A DNA stretch of 64,000 nucleotides, taken from Malaya genurostris. Lineage: Eukaryota; Arthropoda; Insecta; Diptera; Culicidae. The notes under the pieces are model-generated. The model had not been told where the DNA came from and did not search any database. It was given only the letters and a program-made list of their open reading frames with translations. Numbering within the stretch: position 1 is the first letter of the stretch; each line of letters begins with the position of its first letter. Shown here piece by piece: positions 32,926-46,424 of this stretch. The stretch covers positions 232,191,336 through 232,255,335 of the forward strand of contig NC_080572.1 in the NCBI RefSeq assembly GCF_030247185.1. Direction: 5' to 3'. The position numbers were made by a program, and so were the translations under genes.

Positions 32926-33800
32926 TATTGGGTACATTTTTCTATGAACAGCAAGTAGTCGCTGGGAGCCAAATTTGGCGAATAAGGCGGCTTCAATTCA
33001 TGTAGTTTTGCCCTTTTTTTATTGACTTGTGACAATGTTCCGTTGTCTTGATGTAACATAAATTTCTAATTTGCTATATATGGTCGTTTCTTTGCAATTT
33101 AAGCCTTCAAACGCTACAATAACGCTATATATTCTTCACTGTTAATGGCAGTGGCGTCTCGTGACAAAATTTACGGCTTGTACACTACTTGTGTAGTAAA
33201 ATATTAGATGTAACAGCTCGCTGTAAGTGAAAACTGAAGACAGAGGAATGGATGTTCGCTTGAGTTTTTCAATACAATGAAATAACGATACACTATTGGG
33301 TGGCAATTTTTTTTATTAAACTCATTTCTGCACGTCGAGCAAATCTGTCAATAACTTCATCAATAGAACCGCTTCGACGTTGTAACTGAGGCAGCAATTT
33401 GTTTTCAACTGCCATGAGCATAAGCCTCTCCTAACGGTGTGCATACAAGTTCTCATGACAGAGAGAACAACAAATCTAAGAGCTGAGCTGAGTAATTCGT
33501 TCTCTTGTTGAATCTGTACAGTAACTCGTGTGCACGGAAAAGACACTAACACAGCGACAAGAGATACTTGAATTATTTTAATGTTTTCTGGTGTTACCAC
33601 ACCATTTGGACGTCGTCCACTGCGTTCTGCATCATCGGTGTTTCAAGTCAGCGAACGTTTTATTATTATTTCTGGTGGAGAGAAGTCTTCACAACACTTT
33701 TCAAGCCATTGCTTTGCTTGGACGGTGTTTTTCCCATCAAGACGCCGTGTACAATTAAAACACGAAATTTTTTTTGATCCATTGTTCTGAAACAAAAGTA
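32926..33800 (-). pseudogene. mariner transposase fossil, split by a hAT piece
   Basis: Minus strand: the N-terminal part near 33790-33580 reads GKNTVQAKQWLEKC, DDAERSGRRPNGVV and TPENIKI. The C-terminal part near 33145-32940 reads SEEYIALLWRLKA, FMLHQDNGTL (second aspartate) and ELKPPYSPNLAPSDYLLF (third). The middle is missing. A hAT end begins at 33149, exactly where the C-terminal part stops. Dead. Confidence 0.78.
33149..33520 (-). mobile_element. hAT fragment related to 23773-24544
   Basis: Starts CAGTGGCGTCTCGTGACAAA and follows the 23773 element: 'aaaactgaaga', 'tttttcaatacaatgaaata', 'gtcgagcaaatctgtcaata', 'gccatgagcataagcctctc', 'agctgagctgagt'. The minus strand encodes LMAVENKLLPQLQRRSG-like and EVIDRFARRAEM-like sequence from the transposase C-terminus. 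The right terminus is absent. Compared with 23773 it lacks an internal stretch of about 190 bp, so the two copies have different indels. Confidence 0.72.
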
Positions 33801-33949
33801 GCGTCAATCTAAGCGCAATAACTCACAATCTAATTGATCATGAAATTTTACAGCTGTCTTTTATAGGTTAGTGTTAACTGATATGATTTGATAGGATATA
33901 TTCAAGTTGTGATATATTCAGAAATCCATTATTAAGAGTCTCTTTATTA

Positions 33950-34095
33950 CAAATCAACAAACCGTGTGGTTAGCCTACTGCGCTCAAACACGGAAAATAC
34001 TCCTGGTTTCTTTTCTATGTGTCGGTTTTGCCTGTTATGCTTTTTGCGACGATTCGTTCAACTCAAGCGGTTAAAATTTTGCGCGCTTTGAGACT
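33950..34095 (+). repeat. Dispersed repeat shared with 5990-6264 (inverted)
   Basis: Contains 'cggaaaatactcctggtttc', 'ctatgtgtcggttttgcctg', 'tgcgacgattcgttcaactc', 'aagcggttaaaattttgcgc', matching the minus strand of 6065-6190 with scattered substitutions and a small indel. Confidence 0.5.
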
Positions 34096-35770
34096 ACATT
34101 TTTCCTTAAGCAGGTTCGTGGTATTAAAATTGAAAGAATCTAACAATATCTGTAATTTGATTCCCGGAAAGTTTGGAGATGATCGGTTGAATGGGTGAGT
34201 TTTTTCGAATATTTTCTTGTGATGCAATTTGATTCCGTGCACCCTTTTTCTCATATGTATTGAAAAACGGGTACATTAGAAACACGAATTAATTAACTAA
34301 TTCTAGTATGTTCCTAAACTTCGTCAACTCATGGTTTCCTTCTAGCAAAAAATAATCCCGCAATTGAAGCTTTGATTCATTTTGTTTTATAATTAGATCC
34401 CATGAGAGAATTGAAGTTTTCAGTTGCATTCATGTTCAAGACGTTTGCTACTGCAGTCCGATTTTTGTTCACAATTCTATCATATTTATATCATACTTGA
34501 ACTAAATCACCTAAATGAAGATTTGGTTTTAGTAATTGGTTCAGATCATCTTGTGCCCGGTTTGTATCATATGGCCTGAACAGATTGGAAACTAAATCCT
34601 AATACTATTATGGATCTGAAATGAAATCAAATTCTGAAGCAACTGATCTCCAACCGCACCCAATCAACTATTCAGTGTAATTCGATCGACCCGGCATTGG
34701 TCCCAGTCTAGTAATGAAATGCATGGAAACACCCCACCCCGCCCGAGACGCCGTTAGCCGCAATTCAGTTCACTTCCCGGTGGGCGATGTGGAAGATGCT
34801 ATTCGGAACTGAGCTGAGAAGCAGATGCACCTTACGGCTCTTGTTAATGTTGGTGCCGCTACTGCATCTAAAAGCGCAACCAACCAGCCTATCCATTGCA
34901 CCGATGCAAACACAACGAATCACGTTGCACTCACTTAGGCAGCTGCGTTTTTGTAATCATCCTTCTGCTTGGCTCTCGTGAAGGTAAAGAAGCACGGTTC
35001 GATAGTTGGTGGTTGGACTTTTTTTCTGTTTTCTGTTGACCCACTTTCTTCCCGGTGGTACAGTTCGGAGGATACACACGGACTGAGAATGTCAAGAGAG
35101 CCAATTTGGCATGATTAGAATTCGGTTTGCAACCAGGATTTATCTGTGTCTGATTCTAGACTAGTTTGCTAGAGTAAACGTGAGGAATGGAAAACGAAAT
35201 AATTTGAAATTTAGAAATTGTAGAGCAAACTAATTTATTTTCATTTATATTGAAATTGAAATTTTAAGATTTAATTTTATTCGAGCTTCAAGAAAATATG
35301 ACCGAAATCTGCTCATTGGAGTACATCGAGTCATCTTGACTAACAGAATTGATTGTCTAGGATCTACTATTCGAAGCATCTATATAAGCGAAATAAATTG
35401 CAAAAGTTTTGGTAACTTTAAAAACCAACGGTTAACAAAACACGAGTTATCGTGACCTTACTTGTGGGTAACTCACCAACAATTATGACATTCTTCTTCA
35501 GAAATAAAGTTGCTTTCTTATGCCTTAAACTTGTCAGTTGAAATCATATGCAAAGGTAGGAATCGAACAAAATAGGGTTAGGTGAGAATTAGTTACAAAC
35601 AATTTCAGTAGCTGTCGGCGAACGATCGTAACTGGGTTAAAGTCAGGTATAAATAAACGACATAAATTACAGTAGTCAAGTATTGAAAAAGCACAAGTAG
35701 TGGTCAAAATATGTATCTTTTTCTGTCGGTGTCTCGTAGAATTATGATTAAATTATTAAATTGATATTAT
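34096..35770. other. nmo intron, nothing recognised
   Basis: The 34700-35110 part is GC-richer and includes a 64-codon frame (34787-34981) with a leucine-rich stretch. There is no start context, homology or splice support, so it is not called as a gene. Confidence 0.35.
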
Positions 35771-35772
35771 TA

Positions 35773-36776
35773 GAGTAAAATGGGGAGAAATGTCCGCACT
35801 TTTCTTTAAAATAAAATAAAAAGAACAGGAAGTAACGAACCATTACTGTGAATATTTTCAAAAATACTACAAACATCACCTAATAGATATGAACAAGTAC
35901 AGCGAAACATACGTGGTTCTTCTAAACAATTGGGCCATTTCTTCATGTGTTTTCATATGGAGGGTAGGTTAATTGGTATAACAATATCCCCGGTTAGAAG
36001 TTAGCTACGGGTTCGAGTCCAGTCTCTGCGGTAACATTTGCGCTTTTTTCATTACATAATTGCATTCGTAAGTCAAATTTTCAATCTGTTTTCATCTTAA
36101 CCAAGACTAAAACACAAATCATTAAAAGATCACCTAAGAATCCGTTATATTTATTCGGAGAGAATCAATGATTATAATAAATTACTAGTGACAAAAATTA
36201 TTCTTTTTGGGAGAGATTCGAGGTGGATAAGGTAAAAAGTAAATACTAGATCTTGATTGACAAGAACGGCTCTGAATGTATTTTCGTTACTCGTTAACCA
36301 TTTTCACAGAATGTAGGATCGAAAATTGAAAAGTAGAAAAATTAAAAATTTCTACAGTCCTTCTTTGACTTATTTCATGGCTTATTACATTTTCGGGTGA
36401 CCGCAGATTTTGCATTACATAAGCATTCCTTTTATATTGGGTATTCTGAAAAAGATGGAAAAAATCTTCGTCTATGTTTAAAAAAATATCTTCGACAACG
36501 TTCTTTCTGTCATTGTTTTGTGATGGGTTTCGAATGAAATACCATTTTTTACACAGTGCGAAATAAATATTTTGATCACTGCAGCAGAACTAAGAATATA
36601 CTATCGGGTATGAATGTTTACAGATAAAATATAATTCGTTACTTTTAGTTACTTTTTTGTTGTCATATCACGAGGTGAATTAACACTGGCGCTCACAGCT
36701 CTAGAGCAATTCTTTTACTACAAGCTCGAAAATGCGGCAACTCTCCCAGAGCGGCATCTCTTCCCACTTTACCCTA
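35773..36776. mobile_element. Possible 1-kb non-autonomous element with GTAAARTGGG ends
   Basis: The left end AGAGTAAAATGGGGAGAAAT and the right end in reverse, AGGGTAAAGTGGGAAGAGAT, match in most positions. No clear target duplication. It contains a SINE family III copy, so it would be older than that SINE. No open frame. Confidence 0.5.
35935..36125 (+). repeat. SINE family III (tRNA-derived)
   Basis: A box TAGGTTAATTGG, then 'caatatccccggttagaagt', B box GGGTTCGAGTCC, body 'cattacataattgcattcgt', 'ttttcaatctgttttcatct', 3' end 'gactaaaacacaaatcatta'. Lacks an internal stretch present at 23055-23275. Confidence 0.8.
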
Positions 36777-37310
36777 TGGAAAAAAACGGAGTCTAAAACA
36801 GTTCAAATATTTAGTTACATTGTAAAGATGTTCTGAACGGATTGCACGCTAATATCATCACTATTTATGCAGATTGACTAATAAGTGTTGCTCAGGAACA
36901 CAAGAAAGGATAATGAATAGAGAAGATAGGGAAAGTTTACGGTTCACTTACTTTGCGGAAGGACGACAACTCATCAAATGCTTATATAGATGTTATGGAA
37001 CTGATATTCAACCCGGCTTAGATTTCTAGCTTCAAATGCACTGCCTATTAGAGTGCCGATGTAACTAACTGTATGGGAAATGGATGAACATCGAACTTTG
37101 TTAAACGGTAGTTGCTAAGATATTTAGCATATCTTAAAACGTTCCTATGTTAGATATATTGAAAATGACGTTCCCTCGAAAAAAAATTATTTGAATAAAA
37201 TCTGCTTTCTAATAATGTTTGAACTCAGAAGCTAATGCAGTTTAGCTTTTAATGAAATTGCTGAAAAGTTGTTCCCAACATTATTAAAACTTTTCTTGAA
37301 TCAAAGGTAA
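36777..37310. other. nmo intron, nothing recognised
   Basis: No motif or repeat identified. Confidence 0.35.
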
Positions 37311-37990
37311 GTGCTGTCTCATAGATATCAAATTTTGAAGATTTCCAATCTAGGAAAATCAAAAGAAAATGTCAATTCTAAATTTTCGGTTCACATCAGA
37401 ACTCGACGTTTCATGCTTTCAGTTTCTCCAACTTTCGTGCATACTTTCAAGCAACTGCAAGGTATGATATCGTGCAAGGCAAAAACTGTACGGAGCCGTA
37501 ATAATCAACAGAATGTGACGGCTAAAATCCGGACTCTCGAGTTGTATCGTGAATATTTGACGAACTTTTCTTGCGTGATAATGGACAATGAAACTTATGT
37601 GCTGGAAGACTTTAAGCAGCTTTCAAGAATGTCTTTTTATACTGCCATGCAACGGAACGGCGTAGAGGAGCATTTCAGGACGAAATTTTTGGTTTGGCAA
37701 GCAATATGCAGCTGTGGTCGAGCAAGCCAAAGCTTCGTCACTAGCGGAATGGTAAACAAGGGAATATACCGTGAAGAATGCCTAAAGAAACGATTGTTAC
37801 CATTCTTACGCAGCAGGTCCCTCTCTATTCTCCCCGGATTTGGCATCTTGTCACTACGCCAAAGATGTTTTGGAATGATATACAGTGAATGGAGTCCATA
37901 TTGTACCGAAAGAGGCGATTCCATCTAACTGCCCGGATTTTCGACCTATCGATGGGAATAGGTCTCTCGGAAAGAGAGAACTTTCTCAAT
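37311..37990 (+). pseudogene. DD37E (ITmD37E) transposase fossil, longest copy
   Basis: A 205-codon open frame (37311-37928) covers much of the catalytic core: FSCVIMDNETYVLEDFKQLS (first aspartate), FLVWQAICSCGRASQSFVTS, GIYREECLKKRLLPFL. The frame then shifts: SPDLASCHYAKDVLE (second aspartate), a stop, and PDFRPID, where the expected glutamate is aspartate. I count 37 residues between the last two catalytic positions. The element is cut off at an (AT)n tract. Inactive. Confidence 0.85.
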
Positions 37991-38006
37991 ATAAAGCCTG
38001 CATAGA

Positions 38007-39619
<1,613 letters not shown>

Positions 39620-41065
39620 CTAAGATCGGTTAAGTCTCTCTGAGAAAACAGAGTAAATTAGAATATTTTGGGTGATTGTGGATCGGAATCCAAGAACCGG
39701 TATAGCCGAAATCGGTTCGAATGGCCATCAACTAACATAATCGTCAATTTGGATTTAATTTGAAAACGATTTTTGAAGATTGGGTTCGTTTTCTGCATAC
39801 TCAGCACCAGAGCTAATAAAAGTCATTTTCATCGATTGAAAAATAGACGAAAATGACAAGTAATTACTGTCACTCTCAGCTTCGCTTGCAAACTATGAGA
39901 ACGAAATCCATGTCATCTCAATGACATAAGCGGGACAGTAGTCTCAAAATTGTGTTTTTTCTATCATTTGTCCTTTCAGTCATTTGCAAGTTTCAGTGAA
40001 AGTCCCATAGTATGCAGTGTCGATATTCAACCAAAGCTGTGAGAATTGAAAACGACAGAAAAAGGTTTCACAATAAGTTTTAACTGTTGGTGCTCGAATT
40101 TGTAGTAGTTTTGGTTTCCAAAGAAGTTCTGGGATGTAATTACTTCGATTTGCCATATTTTAGTCACTTTTTATAGAATTGAAATTCTGCTGTTGCTACA
40201 TGAAGACGTTAGTTTGGTTTCGTCTTGTCACAGAGGAAAGTATCGTGTAATTTAGGAATCGTGAGAAGGAGCAGATTAGAAGTTTTGTATAGGACCATAA
40301 GACCTTGGGAAAAAAAGCAAGTTCCATATTGGTAAATTTGACTACTATTTCCGGTACTTCTACGAACGAAATCCGGTGATCGGTAAAGTCGAAGACAGTT
40401 TGGCCGTCAACGTGTGACCATCAACTAACATAACCTACAAATTGGACATGTTTTGCACGAAATTTAAAAGATGTTTAAAGTTTTTTTCTTTGCGACGGTT
40501 TGAAATTTCAGCACTTATCAACCTGTGACTCTGGAACCCGTTGTCGGATCCGGCTAAAAAATTCAGCAGTTTAATATGGCTCCATTGGATCTTTCATTTG
40601 AACAAGAGTTTGAGCCATTTTTGAGAAAAGTGAATGAATTTCATTTTGCAGTATGTGGTCATTATTTCCGGAACCGGAATAGCAGAAGTCAATTCTAATG
40701 GACATCTAAAATGATTTATGAATTGGATTGTTTTTGAGCCCAATTTGGAAGATATTTTACGTGTTTTGCATCGTCGTTTTAGAAGAATGTATGAGAATTT
40801 AGCTTTTAAAATTCCGAAACCGGAAGTCGGATCCGGACGCAACTCAGGAGTTTTGTATGGGACCGTGTAGTATCGTTCGTTTGAATACTATTTTTTGTAG
40901 CAGTCTCAGAGAAATCGGAGTAAGCTCCGTTGGGAATATTGGACCACTTTTACCGATGTTTCCGGTACCGGAAACTGGGAACCGATATAGCCAAAGTCGG
41001 TTCGATTGGCCATCAATACGTCCAATGAACTGGAATATTTTTTAGCACATGCTAACACGAATTTG
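39620..41065. repeat. Cluster of repeat B units (about four)
   Basis: Successive blocks with 'gattgtggatcggaatccaa', 'ccggtatagccgaaatcggt', 'atggccatcaactaacataa', 'ggaacccgttgtcggatccg', 'ccgaaaccggaagtcggatc' and 'tttgtatgggaccgtg'. Degenerate, non-coding, some units joined head to tail. Confidence 0.7.
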
Positions 41066-41085
41066 AAATCGTCACTTTGATTGAC

Positions 41086-43459
41086 CAGGGTGGCAAGTTA
41101 CCGGGAAAACCGGGAAAAAGTCGGGAATTCGATTTTACCGGGAAAAGTAAAAGTCGGAAATTTTAGTGAAACACCGAGACAAATATTACTAGCTCACCTA
41201 TGAGTAACAGTTGTTAGCATAATGATTTTTTTTTCAACAATTGAACAGTAGGAGACAATACCCAAGTTTGCGTTTGAGCGAAATGTTCAGTACAAGTGTT
41301 GAAATAACTTATTGTCCATTGGAAATGGGGCCTACAGCCCATGTCTCGTCCAACGATTTTTAGAGGCTTGCAGGCAGTTTTAAATCAAACAGGAAGCATC
41401 TTAGTTTTTTAGTTGTTATCATTTTGAAAAATAAGGATAATTTGGATGCTTCTGTTGGATTTTTATTAAATTTTTGAATAAGTATTCAACACACCTGCAA
41501 AATGTATGGTAAAATCTCAAGGTAACATAGGGAAAATTTTTAATAAAATTAAACATTTTTAGGAGCCTTCACGTTTTTAAGTTTGCTAATGATTGCCCTT
41601 GTTCCATCATAATTTGTCAAAAGGACTCACAAGATCGGAAGAGTTGTCGACTTTGATCTTATTCACCGTTCACAGGAAGTATTTGAGTTCCTTTTTTGAG
41701 AGTTGAAACTGGTTTTTAAGGACTAGTATAAAGTCTTAGAAAGATTTAGAAAATGGATTGATTTGTTCAGTGAATCTGTGTTTAATTTTCTTTTAAAGGT
41801 GCTCAACTGTTCCATAGTAGGATCACAAGAACGTTGATATTGATGTAGATAAAGATGAATTGAATTTAGTTTGAGCTTTTGGAACTTCAGTAAGGTAATG
41901 ATTTAAATTATATACGGCCATATCTATTATTCCGAAAACAATTTCAGGGTTTACATTCGATAGAGATTAATAGATTAAAAGAGCAAGTCGTGGCAGCCGA
42001 ACGGTTTTGTGAAATCTTCTAATACACACATCTAATACATCTTATGATTTCAAATTCAATTCTATTACATGAAAATTTCAAATTTTTGGTCTGACAGGAC
42101 TTTGTTAATAATTGGTTTTATGGTTTTCATCACAATCACAGCATGATAATTCATCTGAGGGTATCGTTCATTGAACAGATGTGCTTGCAAGCGACATAAT
42201 TTAAACAGTATATTTCCATATAACAATTTTTTGTACCATGGCCGAAGCCCTGGCAATGATGATATTATGTTAGATTCGCTGTGCCATCATAAGTGTTTGT
42301 GATTGCCTTGCCGATAATTTGGCTCGATATTTCTCTACATTGTATACAACATTTTCAATCTGGTAGAAGATGCTACAAGAACTCGCTGTCTCTCAATGCA
42401 TGAAACGTGAAAGAATTTTTCTACATTTCTTCACTCCACTTCATACTCTGAGTATTTCACAGCCTTTAACAAAATATAAACAGTCCGGCAATGATCGGCG
42501 CGGTAAGGATCGTAAGTTGATAATTATCTCATAATTTGACTTGATCATTCTCATACTAGGTCACAATATACAATATTTTAAAACCCTGGTCTGGAGCATT
42601 CACAGCTATTTTTATAGAAACAACTTATACAAAGGTTATATGCACATAGTTAGAATAAGCGGCAATAGTAAAATGATTCTATCGCAATTATCCACTGCCC
42701 GTATAGAATCGGATCGCAAAACGAGAAAAAACGAGCGTTTGTTGCTTCAGAGAGAATCCCTACAGCAGCGTGCTAACCTTTGATTCTCAGACAGATCATC
42801 GAGAGAAATTCGTTCTCGCGAGAATATCCGTCTCTCTTTGATGGCACTGATTGAATCGTGTGAAGAGTTGGTAGAGAGCGTTCTTTGATACGATAAAAGC
42901 CATCCTTGGCCATTGCCGTTTATAATTTTCCCACCGAGAATTCCACTTTCACTTCCAGAAGGAAGGATTTCCACTTTCACTTCCGGAAGGAACGAAGAAA
43001 GCTCTGTATAAAATGATTTGAAATTGCAAGCATAGATTGTTTTTTGTGTTTCTCCGAGTGGCGAATGTCCGTTTTTGGGATTGTTGTGCCTTATTGATTT
43101 ATTTTCATTCATATGTATATCAAAAAAATAATGGAAACAGTCATGTGCACTCAGAAGAAATCGGTTACGTGTAACCAAAACCCCTGAATGACTTGAAAAG
43201 GCTTTATATTTTTCTTATATGCACATGTTATAATGAATATTTTCTATTTATACATCGATATGCCTGGAAAGTATTTGAATCCTCAATTAGCGGGCCTATT
43301 ACAATGATCCTTTTTGGACATGGGATATCGGTTTAAAGTTTGAATTAAAAATTATTAAAAAAAAACTGAACAGGGGCGATTTTAGCCTATTCCAAAAACC
43401 CGGGAATTTTTATCTCAAAAAACCGGGAAATTGAAATCGGCAATTCACTTGCCACCCTG
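41086..43459. mobile_element. 2.37-kb element with CAGGGTGGCAAGT ends and CCGGGAAAA subterminal repeats
   Basis: The left end CAGGGTGGCAAGTTACCGGG and the right end in reverse, CAGGGTGGCAAGTGAATTGC, share 13 terminal bases. Both subterminal zones have CCGGGAAA words. This terminal style is typical of hAT elements, but an 8-bp duplication was not evident. A second, truncated copy lies at 60296-61480. The minus strand 42256-42065 encodes a relic (LLYGNILFKLCRLQAHLFNE) that is partly conserved in the second copy, so it once coded for a protein. Mostly decayed. Confidence 0.72.
42944..43030 (-). other. Jockey-ORF1-like coding scrap plus short tandem duplication
   Basis: The minus strand encodes NFKSFYTELSSFLPEVKVEI, very like SDFKAFRTELSTFLPEVKV in ORF1 of the Jockey element at 54548-54600; roughly three quarters of about 50 bases match. 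Next to it 'ttccactttcacttcc' occurs twice. This may be a small piece of a LINE ORF1 captured in the element. Confidence 0.5.
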
Positions 43460-43464
43460 ATAGA

Positions 43465-43590
43465 AGTATCGCAAGTATCAGGATACATAGAAGATCGTAC
43501 TACTTAACCATGCAAGGATCGACTGCGAAGTCTGTTGCAACAAAAAGGTCAAAGTTCCACAGAAAGGACTATGACTTTACTTTGTCACTT
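43465..43590 (+). repeat. SINE family I, 3' body fragment
   Basis: 'aagatcgtactacttaacca', 'gcaaggatcgactgcgaagt', 'ctgttgcaacaaaaaggtca', 'aagttccacagaaaggacta'; head absent. It lies directly beside the right end of the 41086-43459 element. Confidence 0.7.
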
Positions 43591-45399
43591 TACTTACACA
43601 CGTGCCAACGTGGAAGTAATTGGATGTATAATCAGATGCCACGAAATATGGTTTATACCGTATCAGGCGGGTTTGTATTCCAGAGATATGAAGCTATGGT
43701 AATTTAAAATTCCTCACTTGCAAGGTCCATTGTGAAATATAGATTTTTCACCTGGGAGCTTTGCTGTTGTTGTAGAGACAGTCAGCAGCAGTGACCAAGC
43801 AAGTAGGTAAATCCATAAATGTGTAGAAAATATGCTCGAACAATGCGGCATTGTCAGTGGAAGTGTCGTGTTTTTCTACAGGCTAGTCACTAGACACACC
43901 GCAGCAAGTCGTATGATTTATGCTACCCGTGGTCGGAGTACACATGAACCGCTCGTGCTGCAAACCGCCGTTAAACTTTATACATAGTTGCATATGAGAT
44001 TCACTTCTGAACAGAGCTCATGTTTAGGCAGGCATGCCGGGTTAAAACGGATTTCGCATTTCGTATTGCTTTTACCCACTTTTTACGGTTTCGTGTTCCA
44101 AACGTAAAACAATTACCTCTGATACCACAATTCCATCCGGAGACCAACCTTGAAGTGGTAAAGCTTACTGCACAAACTACAGAAAACTAATTAGGCACTC
44201 TACTTCAACACGTACCTTCTAGAGATAATAATGATCGAACGGACTCAGTGGGCTCTGGGCTTACATATACTGTGTGTGTTATTTTTTTTTTTTCAAACGT
44301 ACGTAAAAGTGCATTTTATCTATGTACAAGAAAAATAAACATACAAACCAAAGTCGTCCTGCTAAGAAATACTGCAAATTTCCTTTTTGAAACGAGTAGT
44401 AGCTCAATTGAGTGCTGTGATTTATTTCTTATTTACACAAAGCAAATTTATTTCATCGATTTATAATACCACATCGTTCAAACACGTCTGTGTAACAATG
44501 ACTCCTTGGTGGTTCAGGAACATCCTGAACACTGTCCAGTGGGTTTTTACGCATTCACATGAAAAGTGGGACAATTCATCACCGCTTGTTTCGCCCTTCT
44601 CACCGAACAAGATGAACACAGATTATCATGTAGGTCTTGTACGTACGTGGGCAGTGTGTCAACTCCGACAGAGAGGAAAAAAAACCACTTACCATCATCG
44701 GCACCAAGTAGCTTCAAATGGTTAACCGAGATGGCGGTTCAACCTCAAAGAGATTCGGTTTCGTGCTCCTGCAGAGCGTTTGAATTTTTTTTATTAATTA
44801 TTATCCAAGCTATAATTGAAAGAAGTTATTTCAGAAAAAAAAGGGATCGTGCTGATGCAACTAATTATGGCTAACCTCGCTAACGGACAGTGGAAGGCAG
44901 TGTTCTCCATTTGAGCACAAGCTTGTCACCATGATGTGGTGGTAGTCAAGAGGGTCGAACCGAACCTGGCACGATTTGGATGTAATGGTCATTCAAATCT
45001 GGCCGGCAAGATAAGTGCTTACTTTCGAATGGCATGAACTGTCATTAATCAGATTCTCGTTATCGGCCCTGTAATATGTGCGAAGTCACGAAAGCGTGAC
45101 TTCCACGTGTTTCCATAGTGAATGGTGACTCTGTGGCTTTTGTCAAAAATGCATGATCATATACTATAAATACGATTGGTAGTATTGCGGCAGATGTAAC
45201 CCGGCTGAGAACGGTTGCTCCCGAGGTTATTCGTTTAATAATTGGAACCGTAATGCAGAATTGTGACCCGTCAGTAAAACTCAACCAGTTAAGATCGTAA
45301 GGCTTGTTCACGTCAAAGTTTGGATAGATTAAATTTGGAATAAAACAAATGTGCCGTTAGTTTAATCCAAGATGCATTTTTTATTGATTTTTTTGTGCA
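43591..45399. other. nmo intron, no recognised gene
   Basis: Several open frames of 70-110 codons (for example 44387-44725, 44566-44874, and 45060-45311 on the minus strand) overlap each other and show no recognisable motif. Treated as non-coding. Confidence 0.35.
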
Positions 45400-45760
45400 T
45401 TTAAGTTTACTCCAGCCATTAGAGTCTGCGCAGACCTCTCTCTATAGTTGTTGCTTGTTGTTTATGTTGGAAGAGTTCCCTCTTCACAAGAACCCAACAC
45501 GGCTCAATAGGTCGCAACTCCGAGCAGTTAGGTTAATTCGCCTATTTCGTTACAACATAGACTCCATTCGCTTTGTGCCATTCCAAGCCATCTTTGGCGT
45601 AGTGACTAGATACCAAATCAGACCAGAATGGAGAGGAAGCGTCACAGTTGCGTATGAATGGTAACAATCGCGTCTTTATTCGTGGTATATTTTCTAGTTT
45701 ACCGTTCCGGTAGTGACGAAGCATTGGTTTACTCGACCACAGTTACCTATTGCCTACCAA
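45400..45760 (-). pseudogene. DD37E (ITmD37E) transposase, C-terminal fossil
   Basis: The minus strand reads RIKTRLLPFIRNCDASSPFW then SDLVSSHYAKDGLEWHKANG (second aspartate) and, after a shift, SELRPIEPCWVLVKREL with the catalytic glutamate. These are the same blocks as at 37800-37950. The N-terminal part is missing. Confidence 0.75.
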
Positions 45761-45896
45761 ATCAAATAGTTTTTTTTTTGAAACATGGTCTTTTTCTTTA
45801 GATTTAAAAACGTTAAAGACATTGCTTGCAGAAAAACCAAACTTTTTACCTTTTTCATATAGAAATACCATTTGATTCAGTTCGTCGAGTACGCAA

Positions 45897-46045
45897 AATG
45901 TCAGTGTGTGTATGTGCGTATGTATATATGTAACGTTTTTTGCACTAACTTTTTTCGAAGATGGCTGAACCGACTTTAACAAACTTAAATTCAACTGAAA
46001 GCTCGCATAGTCCCATACAAAATTCCTGAGTTTTGTTTGGAACTG
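45897..46045 (-). repeat. Repeat B fragment (reverse orientation)
   Basis: In reverse: 'actcaggaattttgtatggg', 'actatgcgagctttcagttg', 'aatttaagtttgttaaagtc', 'ggttcagccatcttcgaaaa', then a CA/TA-rich run. Confidence 0.65.
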
Positions 46046-46290
46046 ACTAAGGGACATGAAATTTCCTAAATCAAAATGAAAAATTTTCAGCCAAAAGTCT
46101 TAGAATTGCATGAAACGTCGAGATTTAGTGAAAAAAAGATTGAAAAAAAAGTTTTCAAAAAATCGACTTTCTGGGTCTTAGTAAAAAATCTCAAAAGTCC
46201 CAGAAAGTCCATGTTTTCAAAAAAAAATTTTTTTTCAGATGACACTAAATCTAAGACGTTTGACATAAAAAAAAGTTCGATTTCGGACCG
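46046..46290. repeat. CACTGAGG-family internal modules, no ends
   Basis: Contains 'cttagaattgcatgaaacgt', 'cgagatttagtg' and poly-A/T spaced modules like those at 14217-14851. Confidence 0.5.
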
Positions 46291-46424
46291 CCGGGTAGCA
46301 CCCCTTACCTATGTCCGATTTAGCTCAAATTTTGCATGGGGACTTTTTTCGAGGTGCTTAAACTTTTGAACAATAGCGCTTAACAAAATTAAAGGTGATC
46401 CTAAAATATTTTCACCCTTATATA

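Noticed and set aside
34787..34981. 64-codon frame with a leucine-rich, signal-peptide-like segment
   Set aside because: No homologue recognised, no splice or promoter support, and chance frames of this size are common here.
43591..45399. Overlapping frames of 70-110 codons as host exons
   Set aside because: No domain, no codon-use contrast and mutually overlapping frames.
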